From positions 1 through 21,870 of the IMG/VR virus record IMGVR_UViG_3300009183_000409: a DNA stretch of 21,870 bases. One strand, 5' to 3'. The notes under the pieces were generated by a model. That model had not been told where the DNA came from. It saw nothing but the letters and a program-made list of their open reading frames with translations, and searched no databases. The translations under genes were made by a program, and so were the position numbers. Every line of letters begins with the position of its first letter. The stretch's first letter is position 1. Source of the DNA: a virus. Positions 8,127-13,895 of this stretch are shown here, piece after piece.

Positions 8127-8864
8127 ATGAAAATCTTACTTATTGATATTGAAGTAGCACCAAATACTGCTCATGTCTGGGGTATCTTTGACCAGAACAT
8201 CTCTATAAATCAATTATTAGAATCATCCTATACTCTCTGTTATGCAGCCAAGTGGTATGGTGAATCTAAAATCATGTTTGACTCTATTCAAAAATCTGGT
8301 AAGCAAAAGATGCTAGACTCTGTGCATAAACTTCTTGATGAAGCTGATGCTATAGTCCACTACAACGGCTCTAGGTTTGACATACCGATACTACACAAAG
8401 AGTTTTTACTCTCTGGTATGCCTCCTCCAGCACCCTCTAAACAGATAGATTTACTTCAAGTAGCTCGTAGACAGTTTAGGTTTGTATCTAACAAACTAGA
8501 CTATGTATCACAGGCTTTAGGTCTTGGTGCTAAAACAGCACATGAAGGTCATGCACTATGGTTAAAGTGTATGAATGATGACCGTAAAGCATGGAAGACA
8601 ATGGAAGAGTATAATAAAAATGATGTTATATTACTTGAGAAAGTCTATGACAAATTTAAAGGATGGATTAAACAACATCCAAATCATAATGCGTATTCCG
8701 CAAATGTATGTTGCCCTAATTGTGCATCACGCAAATTAAATTCAAGAGGTACGCAAAGAAGTAGAACTGCTATATATCAAAGATTCCAATGTCAAGATTG
8801 TGGCTCGTGGGCAAGGTCTGTTAAGTCAGAAAAGATTGCTAAAGATTCTGTAGTAACTATTTAA
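8127..8864 (+). CDS. DEDD-type 3'-5' exonuclease with C-terminal zinc ribbon
   Basis: The protein has 245 residues. Motif I is D-I-E (D7, E9), motif II is Y-N-G-S-R-F-D-I-P-I-L (D85) and motif III is Y-N-K-N-D (Y162, D166). These are the four acidic residues and tyrosine of the DEDDy branch of RNase H-like nucleases, close to the YprB group. A C-P-N-C (196-199) and C-Q-D-C (222-225) pair forms a zinc ribbon after the catalytic domain. It probably trims DNA or RNA ends during replication or repair. Its place after the lysis genes, away from the replication block, is slightly unusual. Confidence 0.85.
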   Translation: MKILLIDIEVAPNTAHVWGIFDQNISINQLLESSYTLCYAAKWYGESKIMFDSIQKSGKQKMLDSVHKLLDEADAIVHYNGSRFDIPILHKEFLLSGMPPPAPSKQIDLLQVARRQFRFVSNKLDYVSQALGLGAKTAHEGHALWLKCMNDDRKAWKTMEEYNKNDVILLEKVYDKFKGWIKQHPNHNAYSANVCCPNCASRKLNSRGTQRSRTAIYQRFQCQDCGSWARSVKSEKIAKDSVVTI

Positions 8865-8872
8865 GGAACATC

Positions 8873-9040
8873 ATGAACATTGAAAAATTATGTGAACACA
8901 TTGTAGGAAAAATGATTGTAGAGGCAGAAGCCTACTACGGAGAAGATGTTCTCGTAATTATACTAGATGACGGAAGTCACATCGAGATTACTGGTGATGG
9001 ACTATCCGTCTATGCAGAAGTTCCAGAACTAGACGACTAA
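8873..9040 (+). CDS. Hypothetical 55-residue acidic protein
   Basis: The start has an AAGGA ribosome site (TTTAAGGAACATC-ATG) directly after the exonuclease stop. The protein is acidic, with an N-terminal helix (E-K-L-C-E-H-I-V-G-K-M) and strand-like segments (V-L-V-I-I-L-D-D-G-S, I-E-I-T-G-D-G). It is the last plus-strand gene of the lysis/accessory block. Its stop overlaps the stop of the opposing gene by four bases. The family is not recognised. Confidence 0.65.
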   Translation: MNIEKLCEHIVGKMIVEAEAYYGEDVLVIILDDGSHIEITGDGLSVYAEVPELDD

Positions 9041-9189
9041 GAACAAATCACTACGTTCTTTTGAACAGTACAAATTGTTGTAGTACCGTCTGGACTAACA
9101 ATAATAGTAGTATCTGCTAGTGCTTTTTCTGTTCCCCATACAGCTAATGCAGCCATTACCACAATAAATATCAAATAGATTTTATTCAT
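9037..9189 (-). CDS. 50-residue secreted peptide with two cysteines
   Basis: This minus-strand frame starts at ATG 9189, overlapping the end of the DUF3310 gene. It encodes a clear signal peptide: N-K, a hydrophobic core (I-Y-L-I-F-I-V-V-M-A-A-L-A-V), then a cleavage-like A-L-A before D-T-T. The mature peptide is only about 25 residues and ends in a C-T-V-Q-K-N-V-V-I-C hairpin whose two cysteines could pair. It would be periplasmic. Function is unknown; superinfection exclusion or envelope modification are possibilities. Confidence 0.6.
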   Translation of the reverse strand: MNKIYLIFIVVMAALAVWGTEKALADTTIIVSPDGTTTICTVQKNVVICS

Positions 9190-9457
9190 CATCTACTCTG
9201 CCTAGCATGGCTTCTAGTGCTGGTGGATTAATAGCAATTTCATCCTTTAGTATTTCTAATAACTTATCTTTATACCATTCAGACTTTTCAAGGTCTTGTT
9301 CAAATGAATTTTTAAATGGATAGCGTAAGTCATATTTCATCTTACATCCTTTTAAATACCCAACAAACTCTTCCTTTGTTAAACGACTAGCAATAACATC
9401 TATTGCTTCTATACCGCCTTGTAAATAGTGCGGTGGTCTATTAACCATATCAACCAT
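9182..9457 (-). CDS. DUF3310 (SaV-like) protein
   Basis: The protein has 91 residues. It begins near V-N-R-P-P-H-Y-L-Q-G-G-I-E-A-I-D-V-I, then E-F-V-G-Y-L-K-G-C-K-M-K-Y-D-L-R-Y and E-K-S-E-W-Y-K-D-K-L. This order (P-x-H-Y ... E-x-I-D ... G-x-x-x-K-Y-x-x-R ... A/S-x-W-Y) is the hallmark of DUF3310, a common phage family sometimes annotated as nucleotide kinase-like. The true activity is unclear because it has no P-loop. The start has an AAGGGGG ribosome site. Confidence 0.85.
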   Translation of the reverse strand: MVDMVNRPPHYLQGGIEAIDVIASRLTKEEFVGYLKGCKMKYDLRYPFKNSFEQDLEKSEWYKDKLLEILKDEIAINPPALEAMLGRVDDE

Positions 9458-9459
9458 AA

Positions 9460-9576
9460 CTACCCCCTTATAAACATTAAATTAATAACTTGAAATATAC
9501 CATAAATAAATGCAGCAATACTAACTAATATTAACAACCATACAATCCAGTCAATAAGTTTTAATACCCTATCCAT
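9460..9576 (-). CDS. 38-residue single-TM micropeptide
   Basis: It starts at ATG 9576 inside the 3' end of the upstream minus-strand gene and stops at TAG, two bases before the DUF3310 start. After a short charged N-terminus (M-D-R-V-L-K), residues about 8-33 form one membrane span (I-V-W-L-L-I-L-V-S-I-A-A-F-I) and the end is basic. It fills the gap exactly, which supports its being real. The role is unknown. Confidence 0.55.
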   Translation of the reverse strand: MDRVLKLIDWIVWLLILVSIAAFIYGIFQVINLMFIRG

Positions 9577-9812
9577 CTGCCTTCTTCCCTTCCTACTCTT
9601 ACAGAAATGTAATTCCTAGGTTTTCTTTTGCTTACTATATCTTGTATTGTTATTTTTGGCAAGACTAAATAACCATCACTTTGTAACCCTCTTAATCTTT
9701 TTTTGCTAGTCTTAAAAACCCTCATCAATTCTTTAATAGAGCATTTACTATTTAATGCCATATATTCATTCATTACTTTAGAATCTTTTTGGTCATCTAA
9801 TTTTGTGTACAT
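9561..9812 (-). CDS. Small basic protein with possible helix-turn-helix
   Basis: The protein has 83 residues, and its start overlaps the stop of the glycosyltransferase as TAATG. The middle (about 24-50) reads like a helix-turn-helix: S-I-K-E-L-M-R-V-F-K-T-S-K-K-R-L-R-G-L. The C-terminus is basic (S-K-R-K-P-R-N, G-R-E-E-G-R). A DNA-binding role is possible but I cannot assign a family. Confidence 0.6.
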   Translation of the reverse strand: MYTKLDDQKDSKVMNEYMALNSKCSIKELMRVFKTSKKRLRGLQSDGYLVLPKITIQDIVSKRKPRNYISVRVGREEGRWIGY

Positions 9813-10543
9813 TATACAAGTCTTCCACTATACTGATAAGTTCCTGTATGGACTAACTGTGCCCATGCTGCACCCCATACTTTAATGCCATTGTCCCTAG
9901 CTAGTTTACAGAAATGATAATCCTCTGACAATAACTTCTTATCTTCATCAATGCTAGTAGCAAAGTACTCTACTATCTCATCACCTAAATCAGAATTGTT
10001 AGTGGTATCATTCATGTTATGGATGTATTTAGGGCACTTGTCTTTAAGTTTATCAAATACTTCACGCTTAATTACCATGAATCCTGTTCCACCATATTTA
10101 ATCTCAAAAGGTTTGTCTAAAGGTACAAGCTCTTCTTTAACATTACCTAACATATTAACTACATACTGACCAGTAAAGTATTTTAATTGGTTTTCTGGTA
10201 CATTCTTTTTAATAGCAAATGCTAATGAACCAAAGTTAATTTCTTTTTTAGGGTAAAGACCACATATAATTTCTACATCAGAATCAATCATCTTAAATAA
10301 ATGTTCTGGGTCAAAGTGTATATCAGCATCAATGAATATCATATGCGTACAATCAGACTTTAAAAAATCATTGACTAATGTATTGCGACCACGAGTAATA
10401 AGGCTTTCATTATATAGAAAGGAAAAGTAAGCATTTATGTTCTTAACAGTTAAATGTGATTGAAGGTTTAGTATAGACTCCATGTAAGTGCCATAACATA
10501 ACCCACCATACATTGGGGTTGCTATAAATAAATTATGCTTCAT
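9812..10543 (-). CDS. GT-A fold glycosyltransferase
   Basis: The protein has 243 residues. An N-terminal strand with I-A-T-P-M-Y-G-G is followed by R-G-R-N-T-L-V-N-D-F-L (51-61). Then comes H-M-I-F-I-D-A-D-I-H-F (67-77), where D72-A-D74 is the DxD metal/nucleotide-sugar motif. This series is common in phage GT2-like enzymes. The C-terminal part (L-L-S-E-D-Y-H-F-C-K-L-A-R-D-N-G) contains the E-D-x-x-F-C acceptor-side motif of the family. Substrate is unknown; it could modify phage DNA, virion proteins or host surface sugars. A GGAG site lies six bases before ATG. Confidence 0.85.
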   Translation of the reverse strand: MKHNLFIATPMYGGLCYGTYMESILNLQSHLTVKNINAYFSFLYNESLITRGRNTLVNDFLKSDCTHMIFIDADIHFDPEHLFKMIDSDVEIICGLYPKKEINFGSLAFAIKKNVPENQLKYFTGQYVVNMLGNVKEELVPLDKPFEIKYGGTGFMVIKREVFDKLKDKCPKYIHNMNDTTNNSDLGDEIVEYFATSIDEDKKLLSEDYHFCKLARDNGIKVWGAAWAQLVHTGTYQYSGRLV

Positions 10544-10679
10544 GTTTTACTCCATGTAATTGTTCGATAATTCTTGCAAACTGTATCATTCTATTTATTG
10601 TCATTGGCTCATATCTTGTTGGAAATGCTTGACTATATGCACCAATTATTTGTTCTTGTGTGAGTGGTTTATAATCCAC
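10533..10679 (-). CDS. 48-residue protein with GTG start
   Basis: The frame begins at GTG 10679 inside the last codons of the upstream gene. A strong GGAGG lies six bases before this GTG, which is why I accept it over ATG starts. The product (D-Y-K-P-L-T-Q-E-Q-I-I-G-A-Y ... N-R-M-I-Q-F-A-R-I-I-E) is helical and soluble. It overlaps the glycosyltransferase start by eleven bases. Similar short proteins occur in aquatic phages, but I know no function. Confidence 0.65.
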   Translation of the reverse strand: MDYKPLTQEQIIGAYSQAFPTRYEPMTINRMIQFARIIEQLHGVKHEA

Positions 10680-10899
10680 TGTTAGCCTCCGTTAATTTTT
10701 TACTGTCATACTTCTTTGCATTAGTTACTTTAACAATGTTTTGCGTATCTGGTATCAAAGGCGTTATTGTTACATTATGCAGTTTAGATTTAAGGTCTTT
10801 AAACCAAGACATTTCTTTGGGTTCAGATGACATAAGACCAGACCATACAAGTACACCTGTGCTATCAAACTCTTCTACAAGCCATGCTATAGGTTTCAT
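10669..10899 (-). CDS. Hypothetical 76-residue protein
   Basis: The start overlaps the SleB-like stop as TAATG. The N-terminus has strand-like segments (P-I-A-W-L-V-E-E-F, G-V-L-V-W-S-G), then a short amphipathic stretch (S-W-F-K-D-L-K-S-K-L) and a basic end. There is no known motif. Confidence 0.65.
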   Translation of the reverse strand: MKPIAWLVEEFDSTGVLVWSGLMSSEPKEMSWFKDLKSKLHNVTITPLIPDTQNIVKVTNAKKYDSKKLTEANSGL

Positions 10900-11297
10900 T
10901 AATAAAATACCATCCTTCCTATGTGCGTTTTTTTCCTTTTACCGAACCATGTTTTCTTTGGCGGTATCGAGTCATCATGGAAATATAAAGCATTTGCAAC
11001 TGGGTTAGTATGTTTATTAAAAACAACCGTATCAATAACCAATAGTTTAGTCTCCAAATACGCCCTTTCATCAACTGGATGGTGGGTTTCGTCTTGCACA
11101 GCAAACTGATTATTAGCATAAACGACAGAGCATACAGAGTAACCCCAACGACCACTATGCAACCTATTACGAATAACATTAATCACCCCAACCTTTTCTT
11201 CTAATGAACGAGTATTCACCTCATGATACACCGCAGTGGCATAACATGCAATATCTAACTCCATATTATTAATGTCCATTTGGTTGATAAAACTCAT
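10899..11297 (-). CDS. SleB-like cell wall hydrolase
   Basis: The protein has 132 residues. C-Y-A-T-A-V-Y-H-E-V-N-T-R-S (18-31) matches the 'E-A-R-x-E' opening of the hydrolase_2/SleB family, with E26 as likely catalytic acid. It continues with G-V-I-N-V-I-R-N-R-L (37-46), N-Q-F (63-65), A-L-Y-F-H (103-107) and a final H-I-G-R-M-V-F-Y. The family cuts glycan strands as a lytic transglycosylase. There is no signal peptide. The N-terminal start is uncertain: ATGs at 11297 and 11279 are both possible and neither has a good ribosome site. It overlaps the upstream gene. Being on the minus strand, far from the holins, it is a second wall-cutting enzyme in this phage. Confidence 0.85.
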   Translation of the reverse strand: MSFINQMDINNMELDIACYATAVYHEVNTRSLEEKVGVINVIRNRLHSGRWGYSVCSVVYANNQFAVQDETHHPVDERAYLETKLLVIDTVVFNKHTNPVANALYFHDDSIPPKKTWFGKRKKTHIGRMVFY

Positions 11298-11631
11298 GGA
11301 CTAAAGGAAGTATATTTTCTGCACCTAATTTGTCAATAATCATGTCTCTTATATTGTGCTTACTAATTCCTGCTAACTCACAACATAAATCATAAACATC
11401 ATTATCATCAAACAACCACTCTATAGCGTCTATCTTATCTTTTGCACCAGCTTTATTTTTAGACTTAAGACTATTTACTGAACATTCTGTTGCATTTGTT
11501 TTAACTTTTTTAGGTGAATATAAAGCATCTTCTATAGCTTGATATAGCATAGCTAATAACAGCTTAGATTCAGGTAATCCAGATAGTTCACTTTTATCAT
11601 CAAAATCTATTACATCTTTACTTGTGTCCAT
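11269..11631 (-). CDS. Hypothetical 120-residue phage protein
   Basis: It has a good GGAG ribosome site six bases before ATG 11631 and is the first gene of the minus-strand block running to 9037. An acidic N-terminus leads to a helix (E-S-K-L-L-L-A-M-L-Y-Q-A-I-E-D-A-L-Y), a lysine/serine-rich loop, and a second helical part beginning A-I-E-W-L-F-D-D-N-D. Proteins with this A-I-x-W-L-F pattern are found in many phages, but no function is known to me. Confidence 0.65.
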   Translation of the reverse strand: MDTSKDVIDFDDKSELSGLPESKLLLAMLYQAIEDALYSPKKVKTNATECSVNSLKSKNKAGAKDKIDAIEWLFDDNDVYDLCCELAGISKHNIRDMIIDKLGAENILPLVHEFYQPNGH

Positions 11632-11747
11632 AATGTCTCCGTATTTTCATTAGGTCAATATAAATGTTTATTAGTTGCTTTTGTGTTGCAAAAACAGGAT
11701 AATTTGCTAGACAAACAATTTTGTATGTCATAAACAAGGAGCAAACT
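11632..11747. other. Divergent intergenic region between pqqA and the minus-strand block
   Basis: This is 116 bases with no gene. It holds the candidate pqqA promoter and ribosome site on the plus strand. For the minus-strand gene starting at 11631 I find a ribosome site but no convincing -35/-10 pair, so that block may depend on a phage activator or on read-through. Confidence 0.5.
11675..11703 (+). promoter_or_regulatory. Candidate sigma70 promoter for pqqA
   Basis: A GATAAT -10 (11698-11703, five of six matches to TATAAT) lies 17 bases after TTGCTT (11675-11680, three of six). Transcription would start near 11710, about 38 bases before the pqqA start. The -35 is weak, so this is a moderate call. 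Confidence 0.5.
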
Positions 11748-11819
11748 ATGTGGACAACACCATCAGCAACTGAAATGCGTTTTGGCTTTGAAGTAACTAT
11801 GTACGTTATGAATAAATAG
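11748..11819 (+). CDS. pqqA: PqqA, precursor peptide of pyrroloquinoline quinone
   Basis: This 23-codon gene encodes a peptide beginning M-W-T-T-P and containing R-F-G-F-E-V-T-M-Y. In PqqA the PqqE enzyme links a Glu and a Tyr in an E-x-x-x-Y motif to build the PQQ backbone. Here they are E15 and Y19, inside the conserved G-(F/L)-E-V-T-(M/L)-Y core. The length and both positions equal those of the well-known Klebsiella PqqA, which also starts M-W and ends N-(R/K). A perfect AAGGAG lies six bases before ATG and an intrinsic terminator follows. No pqqB-E gene is present, so host enzymes would have to process it. It is surrounded by minus-strand phage genes, as in a moron. Such a short match could in principle be chance, but the motif, length, ribosome site and terminator together make this unlikely. 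Confidence 0.9.
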   Translation: MWTTPSATEMRFGFEVTMYVMNK

Positions 11820-11834
11820 CTCTAAAACGAACAG

Positions 11835-11857
11835 AAAGGGGTGTTAAACCCCTTTTT
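11835..11857 (+). terminator. Intrinsic terminator after pqqA
   Basis: AAAGGGG (11835-11841) pairs with CCCCTTT (11849-11855) around a seven-base loop, and the T-tract runs 11853-11857. It lies 15 bases after the pqqA stop. In the opposite direction the hairpin is followed by CTGTTC, not a T-tract, so it is weaker for the minus-strand operon that ends at 11861. Confidence 0.8.
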
Positions 11858-11860
11858 GTA

Positions 11861-12097
11861 TTAGAAAGGTACATCTTCATCTACTTCAACTGCTTTAGGC
11901 TTCACATCACCATCTTTTAGCTGAACAGTACCGCTAATAAACTTACCACTTTTACCCTCACGAATCCATCCTGCGATTCTAAACTCAATACCATCTACAT
12001 TTGCCAATCCAGTATAGTTTGGTTTTTTAGGGTTATCACCTTGCTCATTTTTAAATAACGTAAACGTATTTGTATTATCATACTTTTGCTCTGCCAT
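11861..12097 (-). CDS. Small protein with SSB-like acidic tail
   Basis: The protein has 78 residues, with AAGGAG before an ATG that overlaps the upstream stop as TAATG. The core reads N-T-F-T-L-F-K-N-E ... Y-T-G-L-A-N-V-D-G-I-E-F-R-I-A-G-W-I-R-E-G-K-S-G-K-F-I-S-G, strand-rich like a small OB fold. The end E-D-V-P-F copies the D-D-x-P-F tip that SSB proteins use to recruit partners. In a recombination operon with an exonuclease and ERF protein, a single-strand-binding or accessory role is reasonable but unproven. Last gene of the operon. Confidence 0.65.
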   Translation of the reverse strand: MAEQKYDNTNTFTLFKNEQGDNPKKPNYTGLANVDGIEFRIAGWIREGKSGKFISGTVQLKDGDVKPKAVEVDEDVPF

Positions 12098-12300
12098 TAT
12101 TTTCTCCTTAACATTACTTGTTTAACTACTGAACCTCTAAATAAATCTGGACTTTCTGAAATAACCTTATCAACTACATCATCTAATTTATCTAGATAAC
12201 TATTTTGTTCCCTAAGTTTTAACTCTACAAAGCGGTCAGCACTTATTCCACTGTAACATGCTTTAATTCTTTGTTGTTGATCTTGCGTTAAAAAGTTCAT
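12097..12300 (-). CDS. Hypothetical 67-residue recombination-block protein
   Basis: It starts at ATG 12300, coupled by ATGA to the YqaJ exonuclease gene. It is helical and polar, with Q-D-Q-Q-Q-R-I-K-A-C and S-Y-L-D-K-L-D-D-V-V-D-K-V, and a basic end (M-L-R-R-K) whose codons also carry the ribosome site of the next gene. No known family. Confidence 0.62.
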   Translation of the reverse strand: MNFLTQDQQQRIKACYSGISADRFVELKLREQNSYLDKLDDVVDKVISESPDLFRGSVVKQVMLRRK

Positions 12301-12899
12301 TTTATCTCCTTCAATTTATTAATTACATCATCCACTTCTCCTAAGAATTGCTTTACTTCTGACTCTAATTCTTTTTGATATGCTGTATCTGCTTCTACAC
12401 GCTTCACGAATATTTGAAGATGTTGTGGAAACATTGGGTTATAACTTACAAAATCACACCACTTACGATTTGTACATAAAAGCTGAAACTGTATCTGTGG
12501 TATATATCTACTAGGTACATCTTGAGTCATCAGTGTTTCTGTATGTGTACTTCCCATTGGGCATTTAATTTCAAGAATACCATCATCTCCTACCATGCCA
12601 TCTGGACTAGCACCAGCTTCTAAGGTAGGATGTTTTACAAACCCTACCTCTTCCACTTCCCCAAATTGCTGAACATATCTATCCCTAGCAAATATTTCTC
12701 TATCTATACCATCTTGCATAGCTTGGTTAATATAAGATTCTTGTTTTTCTCCAGTCAATCGTTCACTGACTAACTGAATTTTGTAGTTACGTCTAGACGC
12801 AGATTCACCACTCTTAATCTTTGCTAGTACATCAGCCACACGACTAGCTGTAACCTTTCCTAGTCGTGCTTGAAACCACTCTTCCGAACGCTGTTCCAT
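12297..12899 (-). CDS. YqaJ-type viral recombinase exonuclease
   Basis: The protein has 200 residues, standard for the YqaJ/lambda-exonuclease family. R-S-E-E-W-F-Q-A-R-L-G-K-V-T-A-S (4-19) is the opening motif. G-A-S-P-D-G-M-V (96-103) carries D100, and L-E-I-K-C-P (109-114) gives the E-x-K of the PD-(D/E)xK site. It would chew 5' ends of double-stranded DNA to leave a 3' strand for the annealing protein encoded just upstream, whose stop overlaps this start. Confidence 0.92.
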   Translation of the reverse strand: MEQRSEEWFQARLGKVTASRVADVLAKIKSGESASRRNYKIQLVSERLTGEKQESYINQAMQDGIDREIFARDRYVQQFGEVEEVGFVKHPTLEAGASPDGMVGDDGILEIKCPMGSTHTETLMTQDVPSRYIPQIQFQLLCTNRKWCDFVSYNPMFPQHLQIFVKRVEADTAYQKELESEVKQFLGEVDDVINKLKEIK

Positions 12900-13318
12900 T
12901 AGATAAAGTCCTCTGCTTTTGTATCTTTCATTTTAATCACAGCACCTGCACTAGAGTCAATGGCATCATGCTCTACAATTTCAAAAGCATTAGTCCATAA
13001 ATATCTACGCAAGTAAGTTTGAACTGCACCTAAGTTTTGTACTTCATGGCAACCTTTTAAAGCTGCTGAAGACATAGGACATTTAAACTCAATGAATTGT
13101 GTAGCATCATTCATATCTGTAATAGTTAAAACTGCAATGTCTGTATAAAAAGTTACTGTGCCACAGATACCCACCTCATTACAAATCTCTTGAATAGTAG
13201 GTAAGAAATCACCTAACTCAAAATACTTGTATCCTGCAAATTTATTGTGACCAGACTTTTTAAGGTCTGCTACTTGTAACTTAAGTCTAGCTTGCATTAA
13301 CTTACTGTGTATGCTCAT
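12899..13318 (-). CDS. ERF-family single-strand annealing protein
   Basis: I place the start at ATG 13318, which has a strong AAGGAG eight bases upstream. A longer frame upstream overlaps another gene and is glutamine-rich junk-like sequence. The product has 139 residues. K-L-M-Q-A-R-L-K-L-Q-V-A-D-L-K-K-S-G-H, K-F-A-G-Y-K-Y-F-E-L-G-D-F-L-P and A-V-Q-T-Y-L-R-R-Y are the ERF signature (N-K-x-x-x-Y-x-Y ... L-x-Y-x-x-R-Y-x-L). It anneals single strands made by the YqaJ exonuclease. Length is on the short side for ERF, which often carries an extra tail. Confidence 0.88.
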   Translation of the reverse strand: MSIHSKLMQARLKLQVADLKKSGHNKFAGYKYFELGDFLPTIQEICNEVGICGTVTFYTDIAVLTITDMNDATQFIEFKCPMSSAALKGCHEVQNLGAVQTYLRRYLWTNAFEIVEHDAIDSSAGAVIKMKDTKAEDFI

Positions 13319-13466
13319 CTTGCTCTCCTTTTGATGTTGTTGCATCATCACCTGATCGTAATGTTGTTGTTGGCTCATTTGCTTTCTCCCACTTGTCATT
13401 GTCTAACTTTAACTCTTCGTTTAATTCTTTTAATATTTGTGCTATATGTTCTAAACCATTCGCCAT
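13302..13466 (-). CDS. 54-residue acidic protein before ERF
   Basis: From ATG 13466 the protein has an N-terminal helix (L-E-H-I-A-Q-I-L-K-E-L-N-E-E-L-K) and a polar T/G/E/D-rich tail. An upstream GTG at 13550 would add 28 residues, but an AGGA abuts that GTG without spacing. The GGGGG eight bases before 13466 is a better though modest ribosome site. It overlaps ERF by 17 bases. Function is unknown. Confidence 0.55.
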   Translation of the reverse strand: MANGLEHIAQILKELNEELKLDNDKWEKANEPTTTLRSGDDATTSKGEQDEHTQ

Positions 13467-13540
13467 ATAAAATACCCCCAAAATATTACTAAAAACCATG
13501 CTACCACATAGTAGAACTTTTGTGTAAACTTTTTTTGCAA
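13451..13540 (-). CDS. 29-residue TM micropeptide with TTG start
   Basis: A TTG at 13540 lies about eight bases after AGGAG and opens a frame encoding a basic N-terminus (Q-K-K-F-T-Q-K) and one aromatic membrane span (V-V-A-W-F-L-V-I-F-W-G-Y-F-I-W), ending R-M-V. Its stop overlaps the start of the next gene. This frame competes with the GTG-extended version of that gene on the same bases. The clean topology and good spacing favour this one. It would be the first gene behind the leftward promoter. Confidence 0.48.
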   Translation of the reverse strand: MQKKFTQKFYYVVAWFLVIFWGYFIWRMV

Positions 13541-13568
13541 TTGTTTTCACTCCTAAATTTGAAAGAAC

Positions 13569-13597
13569 ACTATACTCTTAGTCATTACAATTGTCAA
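13569..13597 (-). promoter_or_regulatory. Strong leftward early promoter
   Basis: Reading the minus strand, TTGACA (13592-13597, full consensus) is followed after exactly 17 bases by TATAGT (13569-13574, five of six). Start would be near 13562, a few bases upstream of the micropeptide ribosome site. An eight-base palindrome ACAATTGT (13587-13594) overlaps the -35 edge and could be an operator half. Confidence 0.85.
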
Positions 13598-13641
13598 TAA
13601 GTATTTAAATAGGGGTGGTATTTATCCTGCATTTATAATTG

Positions 13642-13670
13642 TTGACAAGATTTGCATTAGGTGTTATAGT
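13642..13670 (+). promoter_or_regulatory. Strong rightward early promoter
   Basis: TTGACA (13642-13647) and TATAGT (13665-13670) are separated by 17 bases, the same hexamers and spacing as the leftward promoter opposite. Start would be near 13677, about 22 bases before the Cro-like gene, which has AAGGAG. This is a P_R-like arrangement. Confidence 0.88.
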
Positions 13671-13698
13671 CGCTTTTCATTTCAATAAGGAGATTTAA

Positions 13699-13887
13699 AT
13701 GAACTTTACAGAGGCGGTATCACACTTTAATAATTCAAGACGTAAGATGGCATATGCTTTAGATATATCTATTCAAGCTATTCAGTATTGGGCTAAAGAC
13801 CCAGCAAAAGAAATTCCTAGGAAACGTGCAGAACAAATTGAAGAACTTTTAATTAAACGTAGACAAGCTGAAACTATTCCAGAATAG
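13699..13887 (+). CDS. Cro-like transcriptional repressor
   Basis: The protein has 62 residues. A helix-turn-helix at about 14-31 (R-R-K-M-A-Y-A-L-D-I-S-I-Q-A-I-Q-Y-W) is followed by I-P-R-K-R-A-E-Q-I-E-E-L, the ordinary continuation of phage Cro and YdaS-type proteins. It is the first gene of the rightward operon, directly behind one of the two mirrored promoters, so it probably binds in between and regulates both. No CI-like partner gene is visible on the other side. Confidence 0.85.
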   Translation: MNFTEAVSHFNNSRRKMAYALDISIQAIQYWAKDPAKEIPRKRAEQIEELLIKRRQAETIPE

Positions 13888-13895
13888 GAGACAAT

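Noticed and set aside
9039-9060. Hairpin AAGAAC...GTTCTT at the convergent stops
   Set aside because: The stem is only six base pairs, loop ten, no proper T-tract, and it lies inside the coding region of the opposing secreted peptide.
12899-13399. 166-residue version of the ERF protein
   Set aside because: The extra 27 residues are Q/M/H-rich, overlap another gene and lack a ribosome site. ATG 13318 has AAGGAG.
13302-13550. GTG-started 82-residue protein
   Set aside because: The AGGA abuts the GTG with no spacing. The ATG at 13466 gives a coherent protein and the upstream part is better read as a TM micropeptide in another frame.
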